Shown here piece after piece: positions 42,973 through 51,422 of a stretch of 64,000 bases of DNA. The position numbers and the translations under genes were made by a program. The DNA is from Streptomyces spongiicola (GTDB taxonomy: Bacteria > Actinomycetota > Actinomycetes > Streptomycetales > Streptomycetaceae): positions 2,738,501 through 2,802,500 of the forward strand of contig NZ_CP029254.1 of the NCBI RefSeq assembly GCF_003122365.1. Reading direction: 5' to 3'. Every line of letters starts with the position of its first letter. The stretch's first letter is position 1. The notes beneath the pieces are model-generated. The model made no database searches. It was not told the DNA's origin and saw only the letters and a list, made by a program, of their open reading frames with translations.

Positions 42973-43700
42973 TAGTGCCGCGTCAGGCAGGGTCTGCCCG
43001 TCAGCGGCGGCGCGGTGCGGCGCCCGGTGCGGTGCGGCGCCCGGTGCCGGATCGGTCTCGTAGGAGGCCTGCCCGGTTGGTTCGGCAACGCGGCGAGTCG
43101 CCGTGCCGGGCGTCGCGACGGGGCGGACGTCGCCCGACGCGGCACTGGGGACCGCCGGGGGGTGGACGGATCAGGGAGACCTTGGGGGACTGGACGGCCG
43201 GCGAGCCCTTCGTACGGGGGAGGCAGCTCGGGGCGACCGAGGTACGGGGCCGTCGACTCGGAGCGGCCGAGGTCACGGGGCGACCTCCGCGCAGGCCGGC
43301 GGCTCGGTGACCGCGGGGCGGGCCGCCCGGAGCGACCTCCGCACGGGGGACACCGGCCCGGGGCGGGCGTTACCCGTGCACCGTCGAGCACTGGTCGAGC
43401 ACCGGTCGAGCACCGGTCGAAAGCCGACCGAGAGCTGACCGAAAGCTGACCGAGAGCTGATCGCAGGTATCGTTCACACTGCGCCGACGCAATCCGAGGC
43501 GACGCGCTGGCAAGGGCCTGTAACATGAAGGCGCACTGATCGACCAACTCTGCCTGAAGCAGAGCTGGCGCGACCGTATGGCGGCCGAGTGATCCCCCGC
43601 AGAGGGGCCCGGTATCTACCGCAGTTCCGCGCAAGAGGACAGCTCTCGGCGAACCCGGCACCCCGGGAAGGCGCTACCAGGCGGCAGAAAGGCAAGGGCC
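42973..43700. other. long non-coding gap before MFS gene
   Basis: No gene is supported in 728 bp. The first two thirds are made of degenerate GC-rich blocks. At 43379-43465 there is an 11-12-bp imperfect tandem repeat (GAGCACCGGTC and GAGAGCTGACC types). From 43490 to 43690 several short inverted repeats (CTCTGCC..., CCCCGCAGAGGGG, CCCGGCACCCCGGG) could fold in the MFS mRNA leader, but no riboswitch class is recognised. Confidence 0.5.
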
Positions 43701-45113
43701 GTGGAGTCCACGGTCGCTCCTGGCACGTCTACCGGCACGCCCCCGAGCACTCCCCCGGCGCCGTCCTCGCCCTCGTCATCGTCCCCTTCCTCGTCCCCTT
43801 CCCCGGCAACGGCAACGGCTCCTTCCAAGCGTAGGCCCGCATCCTCCGGCCCATCGACCGGCGGCCGGCGCCCCGGCTACGGGCAGCTGCTCCGTACCCC
43901 CGGCGCGTGGACCTTCCTGCTCCCCGGGTTCGCCGCCCGGCAGCCGTTCGCCATGCTGACGATCGGCATCGTCCTCCTCGTACAGCACACCACCGGTTCG
44001 TACGGAGACGCCGGAGCCGTCGCCGCCGTCACCGGCGTCTCCATGGCGCTCTTCGCCCCGCAGAGCGGCCGTCTGGCCGACCGCTTCGGACAACGGGCCG
44101 TGCTGGTTCCCGGTGTCCTGGTGCACACCGCGGCCGTCGGAGCGCTGACCGCGCTGGCGCTCGCGGGCGCCCCCCTCTGGGCGCTCTTCGCCGCCGCGGT
44201 GCCGACCGGCGCCTCGGTGCCGCAGGTCGGCCCGATGGTGCGGGCCCGCTGGGCGGCACGGCTCGGCGGGTCCCGGCTGATGCCGACGGCCGCGGCGTTC
44301 GAGTCCGTCACCGACGAGTTCACCTTCGTGGTCGGACCGGTACTGGCCACCGCCCTGTGCACCGGCGTCCACCCGGCCGCCGGGCTGATCGCCGAGGCCG
44401 GGCTGACCCTGGCCGGCGGTCTGCTGTTCGCCGCCCAGCGCCGCACGCAGCCGGCCGTCGGCGGTCCCGGGTCCGGCGGGCGGGCCAGGCGCACTTCGGC
44501 ACTGTCGATACCCGGCGTCCGGGTCCTCGCGGTCGCCTTCCTCGGGATCGGTTCCGTCTTCGGCGGCATGCAGGTCTCGCTCACCGCGTTCACCCAGGAA
44601 ATCGGCCAGCCCGGTATGAACGGTCTGCTCTACGGCCTGTTCGCCGCCGGCAACATGCTCGCGGGCATCGCCGTCGGCGCGATCGCGTGGAAGTCCGGAC
44701 CGCGGCGGCGCATGGTGGTGGGCTACACGGGCCTGGCACTGGCCGCGGCACTGCTGTGGACGGCGCACTCCGCGGTGCTGCTGGGCGGTCTCGGACTCGT
44801 CGTCGGGGTGTTCATCGCGCCTGCGCTGATCAGCGGTTTCACACTGGTCGAGCCGCTGGTGCCGGCGTCGGCCCGGACGGAGGCCTTCACCTGGCTGACC
44901 GGATCCGTGGCGCTCGGCCAGGCGGCAGCGGTGACCGTCGCCGGCCGACTCGCCGACGCCCACGGTTCGACCGCCGGATTCCTGGTACCGCTGGCCGGCA
45001 CCGTGCTCGCCCTGGCAACCCTGGTGGCGCTGCGTTCGCGCCTGGCGCCGCGCCCGCACAGCCGTACGGTCGCACGTGGTGTCGGTCACCGAGTGCCCGT
45101 GGCAGTGGACTGA
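43701..45113 (+). CDS. MFS transporter
   Basis: This 470-residue protein has about 12 hydrophobic spans. The MFS loop between helices 2 and 3 reads SGRLADRFGQRAVLVPGVLV. The N-terminal 60 residues are an unusual Ser/Pro-rich cytoplasmic extension. Exporters of this type carry drugs or metabolites; nothing fixes the substrate. It starts with GTG after AGGCAAGGG. It is followed by a 68-bp gap containing the CIRCE element. Confidence 0.82.
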   Translation: MESTVAPGTSTGTPPSTPPAPSSPSSSSPSSSPSPATATAPSKRRPASSGPSTGGRRPGYGQLLRTPGAWTFLLPGFAARQPFAMLTIGIVLLVQHTTGSYGDAGAVAAVTGVSMALFAPQSGRLADRFGQRAVLVPGVLVHTAAVGALTALALAGAPLWALFAAAVPTGASVPQVGPMVRARWAARLGGSRLMPTAAAFESVTDEFTFVVGPVLATALCTGVHPAAGLIAEAGLTLAGGLLFAAQRRTQPAVGGPGSGGRARRTSALSIPGVRVLAVAFLGIGSVFGGMQVSLTAFTQEIGQPGMNGLLYGLFAAGNMLAGIAVGAIAWKSGPRRRMVVGYTGLALAAALLWTAHSAVLLGGLGLVVGVFIAPALISGFTLVEPLVPASARTEAFTWLTGSVALGQAAAVTVAGRLADAHGSTAGFLVPLAGTVLALATLVALRSRLAPRPHSRTVARGVGHRVPVAVD

Positions 45114-45143
45114 GACGAGGGAATACGTCAATATGGACCATCG

Positions 45144-45170
45144 TTAGCACTCATCGAGTGAGAGTGCCAG
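45144..45170 (+). promoter_or_regulatory. CIRCE operator (HrcA-type)
   Basis: TTAGCACTC - 9 nt - GAGTGCCAG. The left arm is a perfect match and the right arm has 7 of 9 matches to the CIRCE consensus (TTAGCACTC-N9-GAGTGCTAA). It lies immediately before the Shine-Dalgarno GAGGAAG (45171-45177) of the zinc-ribbon gene, so HrcA binding or the hairpin itself would control that gene. Confidence 0.85.
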
Positions 45171-45181
45171 GAGGAAGACCA

Positions 45182-45547
45182 GTGCCGACGTACCAGTACC
45201 AGTGCACCGAGTGCGGCGAGGGCCTCGAGGCGGTGCAGAAGTTCACCGACGACGCCCTGACCGAGTGTCCAGGCTGTCACGGACGCCTCAAGAAGGTGTT
45301 CTCGGCCGTCGGTATCGTCTTCAAGGGCTCCGGCTTCTACCGCAACGACAGCCGCGGCTCCTCCTCGGGCAGCACGCCGTCGACCTCGTCGGCCAAGTCC
45401 TCGGCGTCCGAGTCCGCCTCCTCTTCCTCTTCCTCGTCGTCTGCGTCCTCCGGGTCGTCTGCGTCGTCAGCATCGTCGGACTCGAAGTCCTCCGCGGGCT
45501 CCTCCAACCCGTCGTCCGCCACGTCTGGCAGCACGACGGCCGCCTGA
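45182..45547 (+). CDS. FmdB-type zinc ribbon protein
   Basis: This 121-residue protein starts at a GTG after GAGGAAG. The N-terminal half is the FmdB zinc ribbon: PTYQYQCTECGEGLEAVQKF and LTECPGCHGRLKKVFSAVGI (two C-x-x-C pairs) with VFKGSGFYRND. The C-terminal half is almost only Ser with Gly/Ala/Lys and is likely disordered. The function of the family is unknown; members have been called regulatory. A CIRCE operator sits directly upstream, placing the gene under HrcA-type heat-shock control (inference). Confidence 0.88.
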   Translation: MPTYQYQCTECGEGLEAVQKFTDDALTECPGCHGRLKKVFSAVGIVFKGSGFYRNDSRGSSSGSTPSTSSAKSSASESASSSSSSSSASSGSSASSASSDSKSSAGSSNPSSATSGSTTAA

Positions 45548-45562
45548 GTCCGGAACTCTCGC

Positions 45563-45596
45563 AGGGTCCCCGCAGCCTCCGGGCGGCGGGGACCCT
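45563..45596 (+). terminator. terminator after the zinc-ribbon gene
   Basis: A perfect 11-bp stem (AGGGTCCCCGC at 45563-45573 with 45586-45596) has a 12-nt loop. It begins 15 bp after the stop and is followed by CCGTATTTCG. Confidence 0.8.
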
Positions 45597-45779
45597 CCGT
45601 ATTTCGTACGGCACTCCCGCAGTCCCCGTAGGCCGGGTAGCCCGGTGCGTCTCAGCCCCGGGCTACCCGACCAGCCCCGTATCGCACGGTGGCGGTCGGC
45701 AGGCGGGGTGATCCGGGCACGGTGGGCAGCGCATGGGAGGGATACCGGCCGGTGTTCGGGCACGGCTACTGTGGCAGGC

Positions 45780-46631
45780 ATGGCCCACGCAGAGAGCGCG
45801 CAGCGCGCGGAGATCGGCGTCATCGGCGGCTCGGGGTTCTACTCCTTCCTGGAGAACGTGACCGAGGCCGAGATCGCCACGCCCTACGGCAGCCCGAGTG
45901 ATTCCCTTTTCCTCGGTGAGATCGCGGGCCGGAGGGTCGCCTTCCTGCCCCGGCACGGCCGCGGCCACCGCCTGCCGCCGCACCGGATCAACTACCGCGC
46001 CAATCTGTGGGCCCTGCGGTCGGTGGGCGTACGCCAGGTGCTCGGGCCGTGTGCAGTCGGCGGCCTGCGGCCGGAGTACGGTCCCGGAACCCTGCTCGTG
46101 CCCGACCAGTTGGTGGACCGGACCAAGTCCCGGGCCGACACCTACTTCGACGGCGAACCGCTCACGACCGGCGAGGTGCCGAAGGTCGTCCATGTGTCCC
46201 TCGCGGACCCCTACTGCCCGGCGGGGCGGGCAGCCGCGCTGGCTGCCGCGCGCGGACGCGGCTGGGAACCGGTCGACGGCGGGACTCTCGTCGTGGTCGA
46301 GGGTCCGCGCTTCGGCACCCGCGCCGAGTCCCGCTGGCACAACGCCATGGGCTGGTCGGTGGTGGGCATGACCGGGCACCCCGAGGCCGCGCTCGCCCGT
46401 GAGCTGGAACTCTGCTACACGTCCATGAACCTGGTGACGGACCTCGACGCCGGGGCGGAGAGCGGCGAGGGCGTCTCTCACGAGGAAGTGCTGACCGTCT
46501 TCGCCGCGAACGTGGACAGGCTGAGAGACGTGCTGTTCGACGCGGTGGCGGGGCTGCCTGCGGACGGGGAACGCGACTGCCACTGCGGAAACGCGCTCAA
46601 CGGCTTGAAGACGGGCATCACCCTGCCGTAG
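45780..46631 (+). CDS. S-methyl-5'-thioadenosine (or -inosine) phosphorylase
   Basis: This 283-residue protein has IGVIGGSGFYSFLENVTEAE, a phosphate-binding FLPRHGRGHRLPPHRINYRA, VVVEGPRFGTRAESRWHNAM and GMTGHPEAALARELELCYTS, followed by NLVTDLDAG. It cleaves methylthioadenosine (or methylthioinosine) with phosphate in methionine salvage and polyamine metabolism. The catalytic Asp of MtnP is present in VTDLDAG. The ATG at 45780 fits the N-terminal domain. Confidence 0.92.
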   Translation: MAHAESAQRAEIGVIGGSGFYSFLENVTEAEIATPYGSPSDSLFLGEIAGRRVAFLPRHGRGHRLPPHRINYRANLWALRSVGVRQVLGPCAVGGLRPEYGPGTLLVPDQLVDRTKSRADTYFDGEPLTTGEVPKVVHVSLADPYCPAGRAAALAAARGRGWEPVDGGTLVVVEGPRFGTRAESRWHNAMGWSVVGMTGHPEAALARELELCYTSMNLVTDLDAGAESGEGVSHEEVLTVFAANVDRLRDVLFDAVAGLPADGERDCHCGNALNGLKTGITLP

Positions 46632-47230
46632 CGCGGGGTGGGCCGATGGGGGCCGGGGCCGGGGCCGACGCCGAGCGGCGCTTCTGCGTCGCGCAGGGCC
46701 TCGGACCGCAAGGGAGCCCCGGGCCGGGCAGAGGGACCCGGGTGATGGGGAAGCCCCCCGGCCGTACGGAGGGACCCGGGTGATGGGGAAGCCCCCCGGC
46801 CGTACGGAGGGACCCGGCCGTCAAGGACTCTCGCATCTCGGGGACAACCCCGCTCTGTGCGGGCCGCGCCTTGGTGCGAGGAGCGTGATCACGGCCGCCC
46901 GGTGAAGCCCGGTCCCTCGTGCGAGTGAGGAGTTTTTCCACACCCCGTACGCCGTCCACAGGCCGGAGCAGGACACCGCGAGAACGGGGATCGTGAGGGG
47001 CACCGGGCGTAGCCGCCCGCTTCACGCTCCCTCGCACACGACAGGCGGTCACCACCATGGCGCTGCTCTCCCCTCCCTCGTACACCGGGCATGTGGCTTC
47101 CGGGCCCTCGGGCTTCCGGAGGCCGCCTCGGTCCTCGGGCGCCGGCGGCCCTTCGGAGGTCCGGGGGCAGGGTCTGCCCCCGGCACCCGTCCCGGAGCCC
47201 TGCGGAGTGCCCGCCTTCGCTCCACTGCGG
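46632..47230. other. long intergenic region with tandem duplication
   Basis: No gene is supported before the ATG at 47231. It holds the 38-bp duplication (46731-46817, listed separately) and GC-rich hairpins such as GGGGGCAGGGTCTGCCCCC (47163-47181). An in-frame ATG at 47057 would extend the next gene, but the added peptide looks like translated intergenic repeats. Confidence 0.5.
46731..46817. repeat. 38-bp tandem duplication
   Basis: Two exact copies of a 38-bp unit beginning GAGGGACCCGGGTGATGG (46731-46768 and 46769-46806) are followed by 11 bp of a third. Confidence 0.92.
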
Positions 47231-47878
47231 ATGACGGACCGACGGCGATGGCCGGGCACTCGGGTCAGAAGAGTGCTGCGGCGCAGACGCCGGGCACTCG
47301 CCGCGGGACTGGCCGTCACCGCCGCCGCTCTCGCGGCCTGGTTGCCGCGAGCGCAGCCGCCGGACACGCCTCGCGAGCCGACCGCGCCGCCTAGGCACGC
47401 TGCGCCCTCTCAGGGCTCGCCGCTACCGCCCTCAGGGCCCACAGGCTTGTCGGAAGGCGGCTCGGACGTGTCGGAAGGCGCCTCGCAAAGGGACGTCGCC
47501 TCGGAAGGAGCATCGGCGGGAAGCCCTTCCGTGGGCAGTGCGTCGGGGCGGCGCGCGACCGTCGTGTCCGCTCCGGTGCGCATCGCGGACGCCGAGACGG
47601 TCCGGCTGCTGGAGCCGGGCGACCGTGTGGATGTGATCGCGGCTCCGGTGGCACCCGCAGGCGAGGAGGCCGGTCGAGATACGGGCATCGGCCGCCGGAC
47701 ACGCACAGGGCCCGACGCCCGGATCATCGTGACGGGCGCCCGGGTGACGGAGGTGCCACGGGCCTCGGAGGGGTTCCAGGACGGTGGCGCGCTGATCGTC
47801 CTGGCCGTACCGCGCAGCGTCGCCACGGCGCTGGCCGGAGCGGGAGCCACCGCACGCCTGGCGGTGACCCTGTGCTGA
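47231..47878 (+). CDS. SAF/CpaB-like single-pass membrane protein
   Basis: This protein of about 215 residues has a basic stretch RRVLRRRRRALAAG, a helix (LAVTAAALAAWL), a long Ser/Gly/Glu-rich linker, and a C-terminal domain RRATVVSAPVRIADAETVRL with LEPGDRVDVIAAP and GGALIVLAVPRSVATAL, resembling CpaB/RcpC proteins of Flp pilus systems. No pilus genes are nearby, and Streptomyces carry orphan members like this. The start is uncertain (an ATG at 47057 is also in frame). Confidence 0.65.
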   Translation: MTDRRRWPGTRVRRVLRRRRRALAAGLAVTAAALAAWLPRAQPPDTPREPTAPPRHAAPSQGSPLPPSGPTGLSEGGSDVSEGASQRDVASEGASAGSPSVGSASGRRATVVSAPVRIADAETVRLLEPGDRVDVIAAPVAPAGEEAGRDTGIGRRTRTGPDARIIVTGARVTEVPRASEGFQDGGALIVLAVPRSVATALAGAGATARLAVTLC

Positions 47879-48018
47879 GCCCCACCGGCGCGCCGGGGGC
47901 GTTGCCGGTCGGCGCAAGGGGCCGGCCTGCCCGGGGCAGCACCGAGCAGCGCCGGTGCGCCGGGGCGTTGCCGGGCCGCGCCGATGCGTCCGGGTGGCTC
48001 ACGGCACGGGCCCCGCCG

Positions 48019-48228
48019 TCAGAGGTGGTGCGGGGGCTTCTCGTCGAGGAAGCGCGCGAGGTCCGCTGCGCTGTCACCGCTTGCGGGAGGCCGCTCGCCC
48101 CACCCTCGGTCCGTGTCGTCGGCGGACTGCCGGTCCAGCGGATCGTCGAAGACCAGCCCGGGCCTGGGGAGGGGCTGCGGCCGGGGCTCCTCCGCATCGC
48201 GAGGTCCGGTGGCGGAGGCGGTGCTCAT
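48019..48228 (-). CDS. small conserved actinobacterial-type protein
   Basis: This 69-residue acidic/Pro-rich protein starts MSTASATGPRDAEEPRPQPL and ends SAADLARFLDEKPPHHL. No domain is recognised. Its composition (GLVFDDPLDRQ, then DSAADLARFLDEKP) looks like a translated conserved peptide rather than a shadow frame. It is divergent from the P1 peptidase gene 100 bp away. Confidence 0.5.
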   Translation of the reverse strand: MSTASATGPRDAEEPRPQPLPRPGLVFDDPLDRQSADDTDRGWGERPPASGDSAADLARFLDEKPPHHL

Positions 48229-48327
48229 GCAGCAAGCGTACGCCGGGCCGGCACGCGCGTCGGTGGCACGGTCCGGGCCTGGTCGGCCAGGGGCGGGGGC
48301 ACAGCGGCCTCGTGATACCCAGAAGCC

Positions 48328-49428
48328 ATGGCACTCAATGACGCATTGACCGATGTGCGCGGCATCCGGGTCGGCCACGCCCGCCTCAGCGGAGAGGGCG
48401 CGCTCAGCGGCACCACGGTCGTCCTCGCACCGGAGGGCGGTGCCGTGGCGGCGGTGGACGTCCGCGGCGGTGGTCCGGGCACCCGTGAGACCGATGCCCT
48501 CGATCCCCGCAATCTCGTCCAGCGCATCGATGCGGTCGTCCTGACCGGGGGCAGCGCTTTCGGCCTGGACTCGGCATCAGGTGTGATGGCGTGGCTGGAG
48601 GAACAGGGCCGCGGGGTGCCGGCGGGCCGGGAGCCGGGGCAGGTCGTGCCGGTCGTTCCCGCGGCATGTGTCTTCGACCTCGGCCGCGGCGGAGACTGGA
48701 AGGCCAGGCCGGGTGCGTCGACGGGGCGTGCGGCGGTGGAGGCGGCCGCGCGCACCAAAGCCGGCGCACCGGTCGAGGAGGGTTCGGTGGGCGCGGGCAC
48801 CGGTGCGGTGGTGGGCCTGATCAAGGGGGGCGTGGGTACCGCCTGCGAGGTGCTGCGGGACGGGACCATGGTCGCCGCGCTGGTCGTGGCGAACGCGGCG
48901 GGCTCCGCGCTCGACCCGGACACCGGCGTGCTCTACGGGCGGCACTTCTTCGGCCCGGCGCCGGTTCCGCCGGCGCCCGAAGTGCACACGGCGGCCCTGA
49001 ACCGGCTGGCCGAGGCGTCCGGCCGCAACGGTGCGCCCCCGCTGAACACGACCCTCGCCGTCGTGGCCACCGATGCCGAACTCACCCGCGCCCAGGCGCA
49101 GAAGCTGGCCGGCACCGCCCACGACGGCATCGCACGTGCCGTGCGGCCGGTCCATCTCCTCAACGACGGGGACACCGTCTTCGCGCTCGCCACCGGCACG
49201 CGTCCGCTCGACGGCCACCCGCTCGCACTCAACGCGGTCCTCACGGCTGGGGCGGACGTCGTCACCCGCGCGATCGTCCGGGCCGTGCTGGCAGCGGAAA
49301 GCGTGCGTGGTCCGGGTGGCGACTTCCCTTCGTACACCGAGTTGTACGGAGACCGGCACGGGAATCGGCACGGAGACCGGCACGGGGGGAGGGGAGGCTC
49401 CGGACGCGCCTCCGGGAACGCTGACTGA
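48328..49428 (+). CDS. P1-family (DmpA/S58-like) peptidase
   Basis: This 366-residue protein shows LTDVRGIRVGHARLSGEGAL, the DmpA-like DAVVLTGGSAFGLDSASGVM and GSVGAGTGAVVGLIKGGVGT, and the autoprocessing region NTTLAVVATDAELTRAQAQK at about residue 240, where family members cleave before a small hydroxyl residue to form the N-terminal nucleophile. Relatives are beta-peptidyl or D-amino-acid aminopeptidases. The C-terminus has a short Asp-Arg-His-Gly repeat. The substrate is unknown. Confidence 0.88.
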   Translation: MALNDALTDVRGIRVGHARLSGEGALSGTTVVLAPEGGAVAAVDVRGGGPGTRETDALDPRNLVQRIDAVVLTGGSAFGLDSASGVMAWLEEQGRGVPAGREPGQVVPVVPAACVFDLGRGGDWKARPGASTGRAAVEAAARTKAGAPVEEGSVGAGTGAVVGLIKGGVGTACEVLRDGTMVAALVVANAAGSALDPDTGVLYGRHFFGPAPVPPAPEVHTAALNRLAEASGRNGAPPLNTTLAVVATDAELTRAQAQKLAGTAHDGIARAVRPVHLLNDGDTVFALATGTRPLDGHPLALNAVLTAGADVVTRAIVRAVLAAESVRGPGGDFPSYTELYGDRHGNRHGDRHGGRGGSGRASGNAD

Positions 49429-49590
49429 CGCCCGGCGCAACCGAGTTGAGGGGGCGCGAAGGTGTAGCGGAACTTCGCCGTGTGCACCGTTCGTTTTCCC
49501 GAACGCGGGACGCGATGTCAGCCCCAGGGGCTACGTTAAGCAGTCATCAAGTGACGTGTGGCGACGGCCTGGAGATCCGGGAGATCCACC

Positions 49591-50469
49591 TTGAACGATC
49601 CGTACGAGACAACCGAGACTCACCTCGAGCGACTCCTGGGTCGGGCTCTCAATTCCTTCGACCTTCCCGACGACGTGATGGAGCGGCTCGACTCGGCGCT
49701 GGCCCATGACAGTTCGCTGCACTCCTCGCATCACAGTGCGGCCCTGCACCGTTCGACCTACCGGCACGCGTACCTGCTGGCCGACGGTTCCTCCCTCACC
49801 CTGTGGGAGCTGGTGCACAACACCGGCCGCGACGGCGCCCGGCGGCACGAGCTGTACGCGGACGAGGCGGAGGCCCGGCTGACGGCCTCCCGACTGCGTC
49901 CGGCACGCGCGGTGCGTCCGGACGGCGGGGACGGCGCGCGGCACGCCGACGGCGCGGGTCGCATGGAGGGCCCGGGCCGCACGGACGGCGAACCGGTCGG
50001 CGGATTCGCCGCGGTGTTCGGTGCGGCACCCGAGGACACCTGCTTCGGCAGCCCGGACGGGGTGCCGTACGACGACCTCGACGCCGACCTCGAGTTGCTG
50101 GGTCAGCTGCTGGCGCCCCCGTCGGCCTCGCCCTCCCGTTCCTACGTCCCCGAGGAATCCGCGGACCACGCCCGGCGGCTGCTGCGCCGGGCCGAGAACC
50201 CTGACCGGCCGGGTGAGACGACCGCCGGACTGCTGCGGTCGGCGTTCGCGCACCACATCGGCCAGGCGTTCGGCCGGCGCTGCCCGGTCGACGCGCGGGA
50301 CGCAGCCTTCACGCTCTACGAGCACGCTTTCCTGCTCTTCGACGGCACCGAGCTGAGTCTGTGGGAGGTGGAACACACGGCCACCCCCGACGGACGCCAT
50401 ATGTGCGAGGTCTACGAGGACGAGCGCACCGCCCGCGAGGCCATGGAACTCCGCGCCCGGGTGCGCTGA
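49591..50469 (+). CDS. DUF6227 family protein
   Basis: This 292-residue cytosolic protein is of a family typical of Streptomyces. It has two related halves: STYRHAYLLADGSSLTLWEL at about residue 55 and TLYEHAFLLFDGTELSLWEV at about residue 245, each an H-A-(Y/F)-L-L-x-D-G-(S/T)-x-L-(T/S)-L-W-E motif. An internal duplication is therefore visible. The function is unknown. A TTG start at 49591 is preceded by GGGAG (49579-49583); no better ATG or GTG exists in frame. Confidence 0.78.
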   Translation: MNDPYETTETHLERLLGRALNSFDLPDDVMERLDSALAHDSSLHSSHHSAALHRSTYRHAYLLADGSSLTLWELVHNTGRDGARRHELYADEAEARLTASRLRPARAVRPDGGDGARHADGAGRMEGPGRTDGEPVGGFAAVFGAAPEDTCFGSPDGVPYDDLDADLELLGQLLAPPSASPSRSYVPEESADHARRLLRRAENPDRPGETTAGLLRSAFAHHIGQAFGRRCPVDARDAAFTLYEHAFLLFDGTELSLWEVEHTATPDGRHMCEVYEDERTAREAMELRARVR

Positions 50470-50501
50470 CCGACCTCGTCACAAACCGGTCGCGCCGCCC
50501 C

Positions 50502-50558
50502 GGACCGGTCATGACGCTACGGACCGCGCATGACGCTACGGACCGGTCATGACGCTAC
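50502..50558. repeat. three tandem 19-bp units after DUF6227 gene
   Basis: GGACCGGTCATGACGCTAC occurs at 50502-50520, with two changes at 50521-50539, and again exactly at 50540-50558. Confidence 0.92.
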
Positions 50559-50559
50559 G

Positions 50560-51060
50560 GCGGATACGGTCGGCCTCCGGGGCAGGCACTGACGCGGGCT
50601 GTCCCGGGCGGACACGGCGCTCGTCGGGCTCGCCGAGTGGTACGCGCCGGCGCGGCGGCGCCAGTACCGCAGGCACCCCGGCCTTCTGGATGGCCAGCAG
50701 GACGGACCCGGCCCCGGCCCCGGCCCCGGCGAGGAGTGCGGCGGCCAGGCCGCCGAGGACCGGCCTTGATCGTGATGACGATCGCGCCGCCCACGAAGCC
50801 GGGGGACGAGCCCGGGGCGGTCGGCCGTACCGTAGGCGATGTATCCGGCGAGGACGGGAATCGGGAAGCTGAACGCCGGCCCGCCGATCCCGAAGAGGAG
50901 CGCGGCCCAGCTGGACTGGTCTCCAGACGAAGGCGTCGGCGACGGACTTCGCACCGCTGGGTCGAGCCCGCCGATGGCGAGCCCGAGGGCGGTGAGGAGT
51001 CCAGCGGCAGCGATGAACGGAGTCGTGTAGCCGACACCGGGCATCAACCGCTTGCGGAGC
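50560..51060 (-). pseudogene. PTS fructose-type EIIC fragment
   Basis: On the minus strand, LMPGVGYTTPFIAAAGLLTA, GIGGPAFSFPIPVLAGYIAY and, in another frame, PGFVGGAIVITIKAG match consecutive segments of fructose-family EIIC permeases (pattern L-M-x-G-V-S-x-x-x-P-F-V and A-D-R-P-G-x-x-P-G-F-V-G-G). At least one frameshift lies near 50800. The N-terminal EIIB part and most of the permease are absent. The remaining sequence down to 50560 is poorly conserved. No other PTS gene is nearby. Confidence 0.62.
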
Positions 51061-51293
51061 CTCGTCCCACAGCCCTCGACGGGGTCACCCGCTTCCTCGG
51101 CGGGAACACCGCGCCGCCGACGGCCGGGGTGAGTGCCGCGGACACCGGCCCGGCCACCCCTCGGCGTGAGCCCGCCGGACCGCCACCGGACCGCCAACGG
51201 ACCGCCAACGGATCCTCACCGGGCATTCGTCGGACACTCAACGGACGCTCACCGGGCACTCAGCGGGCACGACGAGGCCCCGCTCGACGCCCG

Positions 51294-51336
51294 CGGTCCT
51301 CGCGACTCCCGCAGACCGCGGGTGTCGCGAGGACCG
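51294..51336 (-). terminator. long hairpin after the MFS gene
   Basis: A perfect 13-bp outer stem (51294-51306 with 51324-51336, CGGTCCTCGCGAC) surrounds an inner CCCGC/GCGGG stem. It lies about 85 bp beyond the stop of the minus-strand MFS gene. The flanking 51061-51293 holds no gene, only imperfect ACTCACCGGGC-type repeats. Confidence 0.7.
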
Positions 51337-51422
51337 GTAGAGCCCGAGGGGAGAGTCTCCCAGTACCGGGCCTCGGGCAGCAGGTCGCCGAGGCTTCGGG
51401 GAGCAGCTCGCCGAGCGGTCGC

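Noticed and set aside
43490..43700. Possible riboswitch in the leader of the MFS gene
   Set aside because: Several short hairpins exist, but the conserved bases of no known riboswitch class could be recognised.
47057..47230. N-terminal extension of the SAF/CpaB-like gene
   Set aside because: The peptide derives from GC-rich intergenic hairpin sequence; the basic stretch and membrane helix begin after the ATG at 47231.
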